From Candidatus Nanoarchaeia archaeon (GTDB taxonomy: Archaea > Nanobdellota > Nanobdellia > SCGC-AAA011-G17 > GW2011-AR17): a stretch of 64,000 nt of DNA. This document shows, in pieces, positions 30,233-39,986 of this stretch (position 1 is its first letter; each line of letters starts with the position of its first letter). The DNA lies in NCBI GenBank assembly GCA_028706745.1, contig JAQTVM010000002.1, positions 33,823 to 97,822 of the forward strand, read 5' to 3'. The translations under genes were made by a program, and so were the position numbers. A model generated the notes under the pieces. The model was not told the DNA's origin. It was given only the letters and a program-made list of their open reading frames with translations, and ran no database searches.

Positions 30233-31213
30233 TTATCTATACCACTCCGCATCAAGCTCGTCAATGCGCCATTTCGGATTGATTTCAACTGTTTCCAAAT
30301 TCTCTTCCCTCTTGTTAAAATCATATTCTAAAATTCCCTGCCACGCAATCATCACAGGATTGTCTCCGCAGTATTTCAATGGAACAGGATAAAACCTGCA
30401 ATCCCTGTCCCTGCACATTGAGTCAAGCATTTCGCAGAATCTCTTGTTTGCGGCAACTCCGCCGATAAGAATGACTTCTTTCTTGCCGCAGTGCGCAACA
30501 GCCCTTTCTGTAACTTCAGCGAGCATTGCAAAACAGGTTTCCTGCAATGAGAAACACAGGTCCTCAACTTTTGCGCCTTTCTTGAAAAGCATTTCTGCCT
30601 TTGTGATTATGCCTGCAAAATCAACATCCATTCCCTTCACAACGTAAGGCAATTCAATCAACTTTCCCTTCTTGGCTAATTCTTCTATCTTTGGCCCTGC
30701 GGGAAAGCCCAATCCAGCCATTCTTCCGAACTTGTCCAATGCATTTCCCAAGCCGATACTCAATGTCTCGCCGAAAACCCTGTATTTTCCTCCCTCGTGG
30801 GCGATAATCTGCGTGTTGGCTCCTGAAACAAAAACAAAAACAGGGTCTTTTGTTCCTGTAATCATTCTTCCGATTTCCAAATGAGCGCAGATGTGATTAA
30901 CGCCGATTAAAGATATTTTCAGTTTCTTTGCTAATTCAACTGCAAAGTTCCTTCCCACGTGCAGGCACGGCGCAAGTCCGGGGCCTTTTGAAAAAGAGAT
31001 TAAGTCAATGTCTTCCAATGAAAGCTTTGCATCGTCAAGCGCTTTTTGCAGAAGCTTGTCCTTTAATTCAATGTGGTGCCTTGCAACAACAGGCGGGTTC
31101 ATGCCCCCTTCATTTGTCGTGTATGTATCAGAGGCAGAAGAAAGTTCTTTCTTGTCTTTCATCAAAGCTATTCCAAACGTGTGCGCTGTTGATTCTATTC
31201 CCAGGCATATCAT
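30233..31213 (-). CDS. kae1: KEOPS subunit Kae1 (t6A synthesis)
   Basis: GIESTAHTFG; HHIELK; HICAHLEIGR. Confidence 0.95.
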   Translation of the reverse strand: MICLGIESTAHTFGIALMKDKKELSSASDTYTTNEGGMNPPVVARHHIELKDKLLQKALDDAKLSLEDIDLISFSKGPGLAPCLHVGRNFAVELAKKLKISLIGVNHICAHLEIGRMITGTKDPVFVFVSGANTQIIAHEGGKYRVFGETLSIGLGNALDKFGRMAGLGFPAGPKIEELAKKGKLIELPYVVKGMDVDFAGIITKAEMLFKKGAKVEDLCFSLQETCFAMLAEVTERAVAHCGKKEVILIGGVAANKRFCEMLDSMCRDRDCRFYPVPLKYCGDNPVMIAWQGILEYDFNKREENLETVEINPKWRIDELDAEWYR

Positions 31214-31274
31214 AGATGAAAGAGGTATAAAGAGGGGTTTATAAGATTATTGAAAAAAAGAAAAAAAAGAAAAA

Positions 31275-31469
31275 TCAGCTCAAGTCATTGTCTATTGACT
31301 GCAGGTTCGCTGATACATCCTCAACCTGGGTTGAGACTTCAGCAATTGCTTTCACGGCGTCTGCATCGCTCTTTACTTTTTCAACACCCTCATCGCCGCA
31401 TCCTGCAAGCGAAAAAAGGAGGAGCAATGCAAGCATTGCAACAAGCAGTGCTGATATTGTTTTGTTCAT
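31275..31469 (-). CDS. Small lipoprotein
   Basis: Signal peptide with SLAGCG lipobox. Confidence 0.65.
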   Translation of the reverse strand: MNKTISALLVAMLALLLLFSLAGCGDEGVEKVKSDADAVKAIAEVSTQVEDVSANLQSIDNDLS

Positions 31470-31473
31470 GTTT

Positions 31474-33855
31474 TTACCTCCCTAAAAATTCTTTTAGCAA
31501 GCCAATGGCAACAGCCGCGCCTGTAAGAATCTCACTGCCGGCACTATCGGATTCAACAGCAGTTTCTTCTGAAGTTGGTTGCTCTTCGGTTACAGGCTGT
31601 TCTTCAACAGGGGCTGTTTCAATATACTCCGGTGGAGTATATATCGGTTCTTGTGGCTCAATAAATTGTTCTTGAGGCATCTGCACTACGCCCTGCACAG
31701 GCATTGGCTGCATCTGCTGCATCGGCCCTGTCTGCTGGTTAAAAAACCGCCCATTGTCAGGCATTGGCCCTTTGCAGTCCTGCGGACAGTTTTCAGGATT
31801 TTCCATTGGCTCACAGCAGTCATTGCCGCAGACATCCTTGGGGCTTGTGCCCGCCATTTCGTCAGCGCAGCCGTCCATGCCGCCCTGCTGGAAAGCCTGC
31901 CCCATTTTCTGCATCATTGGCTGTTTTTCAGCCATCTGCATTTGCGGAGCCATGCAGTCACTGGGACAGCTGTAGCTGTTTTCACCGTATCTCTGCTCAC
32001 AACACAAGTTTCCGCAAACTCCTTTGGGATTTATTCCCTGCTCAACCTTTTCACAGCCCATCATCTGCCCCTGGAATGCCTGTTCTGGATTTAATTGAGC
32101 CTTGGTATTCTGCTCAGATGCAAAATCGCCCATATTCTGCTTCAGATATTCAACCATCGAGCCTTCGCAGTACTGCATTACATTGTCAATTGTAAGCGGC
32201 TTGGTTGCATAGTCCATAAACTTGCAGGAGAGCTCTTTTTCTCCGTCAGAAGTATATGCTATTCCCTTCAGCCTGCATACTCCGTCTTCAAGCCCGACTA
32301 TCTTTACATTCGTATCCTGCTGAGGGAAAAATTGCGCTTCAGCCCGGCATATTCTTAATGCCTTTGCAAAGCAGTTTCCGTCTGTTCCGCAGTCTTTTTT
32401 CACCTTGTAGGATTCTTCCTGCTCTTCTTCATCCATCTCACCGTACTCTTCATCATATCCGCCTATGTCTTCTCCGCCGAGAATAACATACAAGGCATCT
32501 TCCATTACAACATCGCTAATCTGCCTTATCTTGTGCTTGATGTCAATAATCTGCTCAACACTCATCCCCTTGACACCCATCTTAAGCTCTTCTTTTACTC
32601 CGTCAATTTGTTTCTTGGCAGATTCAAACATTCCTGCAGCTGTCCTGAACCTTTCTGCGTTTGCGTCATCGCCTTCATTTTCATAATATTCAGCAATGGC
32701 TGTTATCTGCTTCGCCATCTGGTCAAATGAAATCTTTATTGACTCCAGCTTCAAGGCAACCTGCAAAAGCTTTGCAGCAGGGGGAACTTCGTCAAGCTCG
32801 TCATATGATTCAACGCCTTCCTCTCCCCTCTTGACGCATTTTGAGAAAGTAATGCATCCGTTTTCATCAGTATTAATCACAAGCTTTCCGCCCTGGTCCT
32901 CGCACTTGAAGTATGCTTCCTGCGGAACATTATTTACGCATTGTTCTCCTGAAGAGATGCATTTTGGAATATTGCATCCATTCTCGTCAAATGCCTTTAC
33001 GACTTTTCCGCCTTTTTGGCTGCATTCCATTCCCACTCTTTCCCATTCAGCGTGATTGTCAGGGCACTCTGTATGCTGCTTGTTCGGGTCCTCGCACTGC
33101 ACATACTCGCAGCTGCTCCTCATTCTTTTTGGATTAAGCCCCATTGACCTGCATTCCTGTTCTTTTTTTGCAAGCTCGTCAGGCCCCGGGCACATCTGCT
33201 GCTGTCCCGGCATGAAGTTTCCTGTATCTCCGCCAAACACGCAGTCAACAATTCCGCATCCCCTTGAGGCGTCAATATTTTTAACAACAGTCCTTCCGCC
33301 TTTTGCAGCGCATTCCTTTTCGATTCTTTCCCTGTCAGGTCCGGAAGTGCATGTTTCCTGAGGAACCTGCCTTTGCGCATTGTCGCAGACAATGTTTATC
33401 ATGCCGTTATTATTCACTTGTTTGCATCCGGGAGGAATATTCTGGGGATTCATGAAATTAGTTCCCGGCTGCATTCTCTGATTCTGCTGCCCTTCGCCGG
33501 GGCAAGGCACTTGAGTTTCGCCAACCCAGCATCCGCCCTTGTCAGGACCTGATACAGGCGGACTTTCGCTGTCAGTTGTTTGCCCTTCTGCGACTATATC
33601 AACAGGCTGCTGCACTTCTGTTGTATCTTCTGATACAGGAGTTTCAGATGGCTCGCTTGTGGCTTCTGCCGGCTCGCTTGGAGATTCCGGCTCGCTTGGA
33701 GATTCTGCCGGCTCGCTTGAAGCTTCCGGCTCTGACGGCGTTTCTGCCGGAGCAGGCTCGCTGGGCGCTTCCGTAGCTGCTTCTTCGCCTTCAGCAAACG
33801 CCAAAGAAGAAAAAGCCATCAGCAAAATGGCAAATATCGCAAGTGTCTTTTTCAT
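31474..33855 (-). CDS. Large secreted Cys-rich protein with Pro/Ser/Glu-rich N-terminus
   Basis: Signal peptide; SEPxE repeats; Cys repeats; CGNLCCE..CPSDC and CGNDCCE..CPQDC motifs; C-terminal hydrophobic segment. Confidence 0.75.
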   Translation of the reverse strand: MKKTLAIFAILLMAFSSLAFAEGEEAATEAPSEPAPAETPSEPEASSEPAESPSEPESPSEPAEATSEPSETPVSEDTTEVQQPVDIVAEGQTTDSESPPVSGPDKGGCWVGETQVPCPGEGQQNQRMQPGTNFMNPQNIPPGCKQVNNNGMINIVCDNAQRQVPQETCTSGPDRERIEKECAAKGGRTVVKNIDASRGCGIVDCVFGGDTGNFMPGQQQMCPGPDELAKKEQECRSMGLNPKRMRSSCEYVQCEDPNKQHTECPDNHAEWERVGMECSQKGGKVVKAFDENGCNIPKCISSGEQCVNNVPQEAYFKCEDQGGKLVINTDENGCITFSKCVKRGEEGVESYDELDEVPPAAKLLQVALKLESIKISFDQMAKQITAIAEYYENEGDDANAERFRTAAGMFESAKKQIDGVKEELKMGVKGMSVEQIIDIKHKIRQISDVVMEDALYVILGGEDIGGYDEEYGEMDEEEQEESYKVKKDCGTDGNCFAKALRICRAEAQFFPQQDTNVKIVGLEDGVCRLKGIAYTSDGEKELSCKFMDYATKPLTIDNVMQYCEGSMVEYLKQNMGDFASEQNTKAQLNPEQAFQGQMMGCEKVEQGINPKGVCGNLCCEQRYGENSYSCPSDCMAPQMQMAEKQPMMQKMGQAFQQGGMDGCADEMAGTSPKDVCGNDCCEPMENPENCPQDCKGPMPDNGRFFNQQTGPMQQMQPMPVQGVVQMPQEQFIEPQEPIYTPPEYIETAPVEEQPVTEEQPTSEETAVESDSAGSEILTGAAVAIGLLKEFLGR

Positions 33856-33863
33856 TAAATATC

Positions 33864-33905
33864 ACCTTTTTTTGTAAACAAAAAAAAGGTCCAGAACGCA
33901 GTTCT
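33864..33905 (-). promoter_or_regulatory. 5'-UTR hairpin overlapping the Shine-Dalgarno-like site
   Basis: Minus strand ACCTTTTTTTTGT-TT-ACAAAAAAAGGT followed by GATATTTAATG; second stem AGAAC-TGC-GTTCT upstream. Confidence 0.5.
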
Positions 33906-34072
33906 GATACCTCAATTTTGATAATATATATTGGCATTTGCCATATTTAAGTATTATTATAACAGAGAATATAAGAAAAAGCAAAAAACCGCATTAAAAA
34001 GCAGAGGGATAACAAAATTTCCTGTAAAAATCTTTATATACAGCAAAGCACTATGATTTTATTGGTGATAAC

Positions 34073-34531
34073 ATGAAAAAGATAATTCTTATAATAATGG
34101 TCCTTTCACTTGCATCAATTGCATATGCAGATGACGGGATTGAAGACGTGCAGACAATTGAAGACGTGCATAACCTTATGCTTGAACAGCTAAGCCCTTA
34201 CATCGGGCAAAGCCTTGGCGCTGTTGGAAAAATGTACGGTAACGAGGCTGTGAATTTCTATCTTCTTGACAAAAGCTTAATCGGCTATGTAAAGACAGAG
34301 GGTGGAAAATTTGCAAAATTCGGCAAGGGAAAAGTGAAAACACCAACCATGGAAGTTTATATTGAAAGCATTGATGTAATCTCAGAGCTGAATTCTTCTC
34401 CTAAAAAGATAGACACTTTTTACAAGCTGAAGAAAGCAGGGAAGATAAAGCTGCAGCCAATCGGGTTTGGAAAGAAAACAAAGTACGGCTTTGCAAACAC
34501 AATAGGGCATATAGCTAATATGTTTGTTTGA
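34073..34531 (+). CDS. Secreted protein of unknown function
   Basis: Signal peptide MKKIILIIMVLSLASIAYA. Confidence 0.6.
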   Translation: MKKIILIIMVLSLASIAYADDGIEDVQTIEDVHNLMLEQLSPYIGQSLGAVGKMYGNEAVNFYLLDKSLIGYVKTEGGKFAKFGKGKVKTPTMEVYIESIDVISELNSSPKKIDTFYKLKKAGKIKLQPIGFGKKTKYGFANTIGHIANMFV

Positions 34532-36250
34532 TTGCACATGAAAAACACCGAAATAGCATCCATCTTCTTTGAGATGGCTGACATTCTTGAAATGCAAAAT
34601 GTGCAGTGGAAGCCTGTTGCTTACAGAAAAGCGGCAAGGGCAATTAACGAGCTTTCTGAGGATGTTTTTGATATTTATTCAAAAGGCGGGCTGAAGGCTC
34701 TTGAGGAAATTCCGGGAGTCGGAGAAAATATTGCAGGCAAGATTGAGGAGTTTTTGAAAACAGGGAGAGTAAATTCATATGGAAAGCTGAAGAAGTCGCT
34801 TCCATCAGGATTAAGCGCTTTGCTTCAGGTGCCGGGGCTTGGCCCTAAGAAAGCAATGATGCTTTACAAGGAGCTGAAGATAAAAAATGTAAAGGACTTG
34901 GAAAAAGCCGCCTTATCGCATAAGATTTCAAAGCTGCCTTTGTTCAAGCAGAAAGCAGAGGAAAACATACTGAAAGGGCTTGACATTTACAAGAAAGGGC
35001 AGGAGAGGGTTTTGCTTGCATATGCAATGCCAATTGCCGAAGAGATTAAGAAAGCCTTGGAGAAGAAAGCAGAGAAAGTTGTGATTGCAGGCTCATTGAG
35101 GAGAATGAGGGACACTGTGAAGGACATTGACATACTTGCTGTTTCTTCGCGCCCTTCTGATGTAATCAAAATATTTGTTTCCCTGCCTTCTGTCAAGTCA
35201 GTTATTGCAAAAGGTGATACGAAGTCAAGCGTTTTGCTTGATAACAATATGCAGGCGGACTTGAGAGTTGTGCCATTGAAAAGCTTTGGAGCTGCGATGC
35301 AGTATTTCACAGGAAGCAAGGACCACAATATTGAATTAAGGAAGATTGCTATTGCCAAGAAGCTGAAGTTAAGCGAGTACGGGATTTTTGATTCTCACGG
35401 AAAGCAGGTTGCGGGAAAGACAGAGGAGGAAGTGTACAAGAAGCTGGGGCTTTCTTACATTGAGCCTGAATTGCGTGAGAATACAGGGGAGATACAGGCT
35501 GCTTTGCAAGGAATGCTGCCTAAGCTTATTTCTATTGCTGATATCAAGGGGGACTTGCACTGCCATTCAACATATTCTGACGGAAACAACACAATTGAGG
35601 AGATGGCATTGGCTGCCAAAAAAAGAGGATATTCCTATATCTGCATTTCAGACCATTCAAAGTCAGAGTATATTGCAAACGGGCTTTCCGAGGAAACGCT
35701 TTTGAAGAAGATAGATGAAGTGAGGAAGGTAAATAAGAAGCTTCGCGGGATTAGAGTTTTATGCGGCTCTGAAGTGAATATACTGGAGGATGGCTCTTTG
35801 GATTATTCTGATGATATTTTGAAAAAGCTGGACATTGTTGTTGTGTCTGTGCATTCAAAGTTCAGGATGCCACGCGAGGAGATTACCGCGCGGCTTGTAA
35901 AGGCAATTTCCAATCCTTATGTAAATATACTGGGACATCCGACTTCAAGGCATTTCGGGAAAAGGGAAGAGATGGACATTGACATGAACAGGCTTATTGA
36001 GGCTGCAAAAGAGCATAATGTTGCACTGGAAATAAATTCCTCTCCTGCAAGAATGGACTTGCGTGATGTTTACGTGAAAAAGGCAGTTGAAAAGGGAGCG
36101 AAGATTTCTGTCAATACTGATGCGCATTCTGTTGAAGAATTGAAGTTTATGAAGTTTGGGATTGGCACTGCAAGAAGGGGCTGGTGTTCCAGAATGGATG
36201 TTTTGAATACGTATTCCTTGAATGAGCTTATGAAGTTTTTGAAGAAATAA
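34532..36250 (+). CDS. polX: DNA polymerase X with C-terminal PHP domain
   Basis: HhH EIPGVGENIAGKI; GSLRRMRDTVKDIDIL; PHP GDLHCHSTYSDG. Confidence 0.95.
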   Translation: MHMKNTEIASIFFEMADILEMQNVQWKPVAYRKAARAINELSEDVFDIYSKGGLKALEEIPGVGENIAGKIEEFLKTGRVNSYGKLKKSLPSGLSALLQVPGLGPKKAMMLYKELKIKNVKDLEKAALSHKISKLPLFKQKAEENILKGLDIYKKGQERVLLAYAMPIAEEIKKALEKKAEKVVIAGSLRRMRDTVKDIDILAVSSRPSDVIKIFVSLPSVKSVIAKGDTKSSVLLDNNMQADLRVVPLKSFGAAMQYFTGSKDHNIELRKIAIAKKLKLSEYGIFDSHGKQVAGKTEEEVYKKLGLSYIEPELRENTGEIQAALQGMLPKLISIADIKGDLHCHSTYSDGNNTIEEMALAAKKRGYSYICISDHSKSEYIANGLSEETLLKKIDEVRKVNKKLRGIRVLCGSEVNILEDGSLDYSDDILKKLDIVVVSVHSKFRMPREEITARLVKAISNPYVNILGHPTSRHFGKREEMDIDMNRLIEAAKEHNVALEINSSPARMDLRDVYVKKAVEKGAKISVNTDAHSVEELKFMKFGIGTARRGWCSRMDVLNTYSLNELMKFLKK

Positions 36251-36267
36251 AAGAAAGAAGAAAGGAT

Positions 36268-36600
36268 TTATTCGTCGCCACTATAAGCCTTAGCCATTAC
36301 TTTGCCGTACTCTGACCAATAGTCGACATAATTCTGGCCTGCCTTGGTTAATACCCCGTCAACCATCATAGGGTCGTCGCTAAACAATGTCCGGACATAA
36401 TGCCCTTGCTCCTTGCCGTCCGCAGTATTGACCATAACCCCGTATCCAGCGCCTTTTATTCCTGCATGCAATAATTCTATTTCCTTAATTATTGCCTTAT
36501 GGCCATATTTTGCCTGGAAAAGAGGCAGCCATTTCTTTTTTAGCTCCTCGTATGTTTCTTTTACCTTGGTGTCCACAGTTTCTTTTTTCTTTCCTGCCAT
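36268..36600 (-). CDS. Hypothetical protein
   Basis: Intact ORF without a conflicting better ORF. Confidence 0.5.
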   Translation of the reverse strand: MAGKKKETVDTKVKETYEELKKKWLPLFQAKYGHKAIIKEIELLHAGIKGAGYGVMVNTADGKEQGHYVRTLFSDDPMMVDGVLTKAGQNYVDYWSEYGKVMAKAYSGDE

Positions 36601-36720
36601 AGTATTTACCTCCGAAATAAGTTTTCTAAAGCAATAATCTCCCCCATATTTATAAGGCTTATTATGGCTGCAGAACTGCTAATCTATAACTTTATAAATC
36701 TTAAATTACTATTGAAAGCT

Positions 36721-36888
36721 ATGGCAAATGAACTAAAATCAGAAAAGAAACCATACCACGAAGGCGAGTGCGAGGAGTGCGGCTCATACGCAAGACTTTA
36801 CGACGTTGACGGCAGGCTCCTTTGCGAGGAATGCAAGGAAGAGGCATTCGGGACTACAGAAGAAGAGGCAGAGGAGAATACTGACTGA
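36721..36888 (+). CDS. Small zinc-finger protein
   Basis: CEECGSYARLYDVDGRLLCEECKEE. Confidence 0.65.
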   Translation: MANELKSEKKPYHEGECEECGSYARLYDVDGRLLCEECKEEAFGTTEEEAEENTD

Positions 36889-36890
36889 AT

Positions 36891-37400
36891 ATGGGGAAGG
36901 AAAGAAAGAATCCTGTCAATATTTTCAAGAACCTCCTGATTAAGAAAGCAGGAATACTGGACTTTGACGGAATGCTTGCCCTTATTCCGCAGTTTGCGTC
37001 GCAGTACAACTATGACTGCTTTGAGAAGAAGCATTCTGAGAAGACAGGCTCCACAGGCACTTACATTGAGTCAAACTGGTATATGGAAAGGAAGGTTACT
37101 TACTATGTCAAGTTCATCATTGAGGTTGAATTCTTAGTCAGGGACATGAACAATGTTGTTGTCGAGGATTCTGACGGCGGGAAAACAAAGAAGAACCAGG
37201 GAAGGGTGGAAGTTGTTTTCAATGCAAGAATGCAGAAGAATTATCTGAAGAATTTCAGCGAGAAGAAAGGAGAGTTTTCTGACTTTTTGAGGGCAGTTTA
37301 TGAGAAGTATCTTGCAAAGCAAAGGCTCAAGAGCTATGAGGACAAGCTGGAAGACGAAGCAAGGGACCTGCTTGAAGACTTGAAGGAAAAGCTGGATTAG
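36891..37400 (+). CDS. Hypothetical protein, paralogue of 40695-41204
   Basis: Shared core KxxxExxFxxxxxxVVxEDxxxxKK...FxxFLRxxYxK... Confidence 0.6.
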   Translation: MGKERKNPVNIFKNLLIKKAGILDFDGMLALIPQFASQYNYDCFEKKHSEKTGSTGTYIESNWYMERKVTYYVKFIIEVEFLVRDMNNVVVEDSDGGKTKKNQGRVEVVFNARMQKNYLKNFSEKKGEFSDFLRAVYEKYLAKQRLKSYEDKLEDEARDLLEDLKEKLD

Positions 37401-37539
37401 AAGGAGAGCCTCCGGCGTTAAGTTATTGGTTGCTGATAGTTTGGCAATATTTTAGATTAAAAGAAAAATAAGCTTATTCTCTTTTAGTATTTTTTAATAA
37501 AAAAGAAAAAATCTGTATAGTTTATTTCTTTATTTGACT

Positions 37540-37665
37540 TTAACTTTTTGATTTCTGTTTGTTTTTACAAGCAGGGCAAAGATAGCCTTGACATTCAAAA
37601 ACATCAACTATTGTATTACAACCATCAGTTTCACAGATAGTCAAGTCACTAAAAAATGCTGTCAT
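37540..37665 (-). CDS. 41-aa zinc-ribbon microprotein (absent from ORF track)
   Basis: MTAFFSDLTICETDGCNTIVDVFECQGYLCPACKNKQKSKS preceded by AAAGGAGGAAACAAC. Confidence 0.6.
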   Translation of the reverse strand: MTAFFSDLTICETDGCNTIVDVFECQGYLCPACKNKQKSKS

Positions 37666-37853
37666 GTTGTTTCCTCCTTTTTAGGTATAGTAGCTTTTGC
37701 TACATGCAGCGCCTGCGCTTGCTAATCCCCTCAGGGATTAAAGGGGCTAAGCCTCCTCATAATAGGCTATAGAAATTGTATTTAAAATGATTATGGAACT
37801 TCAAAATTTTGAGCTAATTTTGTTTAAAATAACTTCTTTTTCGGGTCATATCT

Positions 37854-38003
37854 TTACCACCAGCCTATTGCATTTCCTAAAAAAAATACAATGAAGAATC
37901 CAATAATTTGCACAATTGTAAATCCAATTCCTAGCCAAAAACCTGCAATTATTAGCTCTTCCGTAGTTAGTCCTGCAGCTTCAATTTTTTTAATGGTTTC
38001 CAT
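37854..38003 (-). CDS. 49-aa membrane microprotein (absent from ORF track)
   Basis: METIKKIEAAGLTTEELIIAGFWLGIGFTIVQIIGFFIVFFLGNAIGWW, one hydrophobic segment. Confidence 0.5.
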   Translation of the reverse strand: METIKKIEAAGLTTEELIIAGFWLGIGFTIVQIIGFFIVFFLGNAIGWW

Positions 38004-38004
38004 T

Positions 38005-39438
38005 TTAGTCCTCCTCGCAAATAGAATCAATAATTTCTGAGTTATATACTACTAATTTTACTGCAGGTGTTTTTGAACTTAAAATATTGCCGGCAGAATC
38101 TGTTTCTTTTATTAAAGTATACATGCCCTCACAATAGTAATAATTCTCATTTTCTCCTTCTTCACTACCTTTTCTACAGGGAACATGTACAAAACTATAG
38201 GGATAAAATTCCCCGATTACAGCATCCCAAGGATATAATTTATACTCACCAGATTTAGCTAAACCTTCATTATTAAGAACCGTAAACGTACAAGAATTAT
38301 CGTAACAACTAAGCCTATCAGTCAAATTTGAGAAATCTGGGCAATCATCTTTAGTTTCAATAACACAAGATTGTGTTTCTGTAGGCTTGCCAACACTATT
38401 TTCACAACTATTTTTGTCATTACATGTTCTTAATTGTATTCCAGAAATACTACATTGAGACCATTCAGTGCATTGCCATTCAGGTGTACATTTTGGTTCT
38501 TGTGTTTGAGTTGTCTGTGTTGGCGCAGGACTTGGTGATTGAATGCACCCTTTCATTTGCATATGAATACATTCTTTAGAACCAGAGTCGTAAGAATCTG
38601 CTGTACACTTGATGCCATCATCGCAATTAGGACAATCTGCTGATCTGCCATATTCTCCTGCTTCGCAGATACCATTTCCGTCGCAACTTAATTGAGGAAT
38701 ATGCATACATTTATATCCTGTTTCTGCACTACACAGGTCATTTGTGCAAGGCATACTATCTTCACAGCTTTTAGGGCATCTTGGAAGAGCTAGATTAATA
38801 ATTATAAATATAATGACTATTGCACTAATCAAAAGACCTTTCCTCAACCAAGACCATTTAAATGTACTTTTCTTGAAAATTAATTTAAATCCTTTATCAA
38901 AAATAGGAGTTAATATAATCAGGGTTAATATTACGGGAATCATATTTAAACGGCTATAAAAGTAAAAATATATGCCTAAGCCTAACAACATAATGGGCAA
39001 GATAATAAACCCGATATCATCTAAATTCCACTTAGGCGATATTTTTTCCTTAATTTTACGATGCTTTTCTGGTATTATTACCTCTTTTGCAAATGTGCGT
39101 AGGCTATAGGGGGACGATTCTTTTTTTTCTTCTTTTTTATTATGGTTCTGTCCGCATTCCGAACAAAACTTAGTTCCTTCTTTGTTTTTGGCACCACAAT
39201 TACCACAATATATTTCTCTTTCTTCCGTGTCTTTTAATTTGCCTGAAAATAATAAAAATAAGCCCGCAAGTAATGGTGAAATAAAAAAGGCTAATGCTAC
39301 CCAATTCCAAGGGTTGCGGTTTTTGCTATTGGCCCAAACTCCAATAAGTGCAACAAAAATAATATACCAAAACCACATACCATTATTTCCTAATAATCCA
39401 ACTAAATCAAATATTGTATATGCCATTTCACTGCTCAA
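38005..39438 (-). CDS. Membrane protein with zinc ribbon and TSP1-like extracellular segment
   Basis: CGNCGAKNKEGTKFCSECG; CTPEWQCTEWSQCSISGIQLRTCND. Confidence 0.7.
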   Translation of the reverse strand: MSSEMAYTIFDLVGLLGNNGMWFWYIIFVALIGVWANSKNRNPWNWVALAFFISPLLAGLFLLFSGKLKDTEEREIYCGNCGAKNKEGTKFCSECGQNHNKKEEKKESSPYSLRTFAKEVIIPEKHRKIKEKISPKWNLDDIGFIILPIMLLGLGIYFYFYSRLNMIPVILTLIILTPIFDKGFKLIFKKSTFKWSWLRKGLLISAIVIIFIIINLALPRCPKSCEDSMPCTNDLCSAETGYKCMHIPQLSCDGNGICEAGEYGRSADCPNCDDGIKCTADSYDSGSKECIHMQMKGCIQSPSPAPTQTTQTQEPKCTPEWQCTEWSQCSISGIQLRTCNDKNSCENSVGKPTETQSCVIETKDDCPDFSNLTDRLSCYDNSCTFTVLNNEGLAKSGEYKLYPWDAVIGEFYPYSFVHVPCRKGSEEGENENYYYCEGMYTLIKETDSAGNILSSKTPAVKLVVYNSEIIDSICEED

Positions 39439-39985
39439 TATCTATTGTCCAACTGCTACCTTCCCAGGCAGTTACTTCAATTCTGTAAAACCCCGCCTCA
39501 GTTATTTTTTTTGCTGAAGAAGTATCAGACGTACCAATTGTATTGGCAATAATTCCTATAAGAGTTCCATCCTCATTAATTAATTCTGCAATAAAATTTA
39601 ATTCTCCTTCATAATGATTCCTAAAAATCGTCAGACCTTCTTTTAAATAAAATTTCTCAGTAACTTGATTACTTGAACCAGAAACAGTTGTACCTGCTCC
39701 TCCCCTTTCTTCTAATGAAGAACAATCTTCTTTGTTATCTTTTATTGAATCATCATAACATTGATATTTTGTAATAGTATTAGTAACTGTTCTCGTTTCC
39801 ACTTTGGCAGGGCAAGCCTCACAATCTAATTTAGGGCATTCTGTTGCTGGGCACGTAACTGTACCGCATTCTGCAATATTATCTACAAAACTCCCATCTA
39901 CGCATTGGTATTTGACAATCGTTTCTGAACATCCAGTTAAAAGTAGTATGCTTAAAATTGTTAACAATAGGCATATTTTTTTCAT
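39428..39985 (-). CDS. Lipoprotein, Cys-rich
   Basis: Signal with LLLTGCS lipobox. Confidence 0.65.
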   Translation of the reverse strand: MKKICLLLTILSILLLTGCSETIVKYQCVDGSFVDNIAECGTVTCPATECPKLDCEACPAKVETRTVTNTITKYQCYDDSIKDNKEDCSSLEERGGAGTTVSGSSNQVTEKFYLKEGLTIFRNHYEGELNFIAELINEDGTLIGIIANTIGTSDTSSAKKITEAGFYRIEVTAWEGSSWTIDIEQ

Positions 39986-39986
39986 T

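Noticed and set aside
33576-33877. Plus-strand Ser/Gly-rich ORFs at 33539-33877
   Set aside because: Antisense reading of the SEPxE low-complexity repeats of the 793-aa secreted protein.
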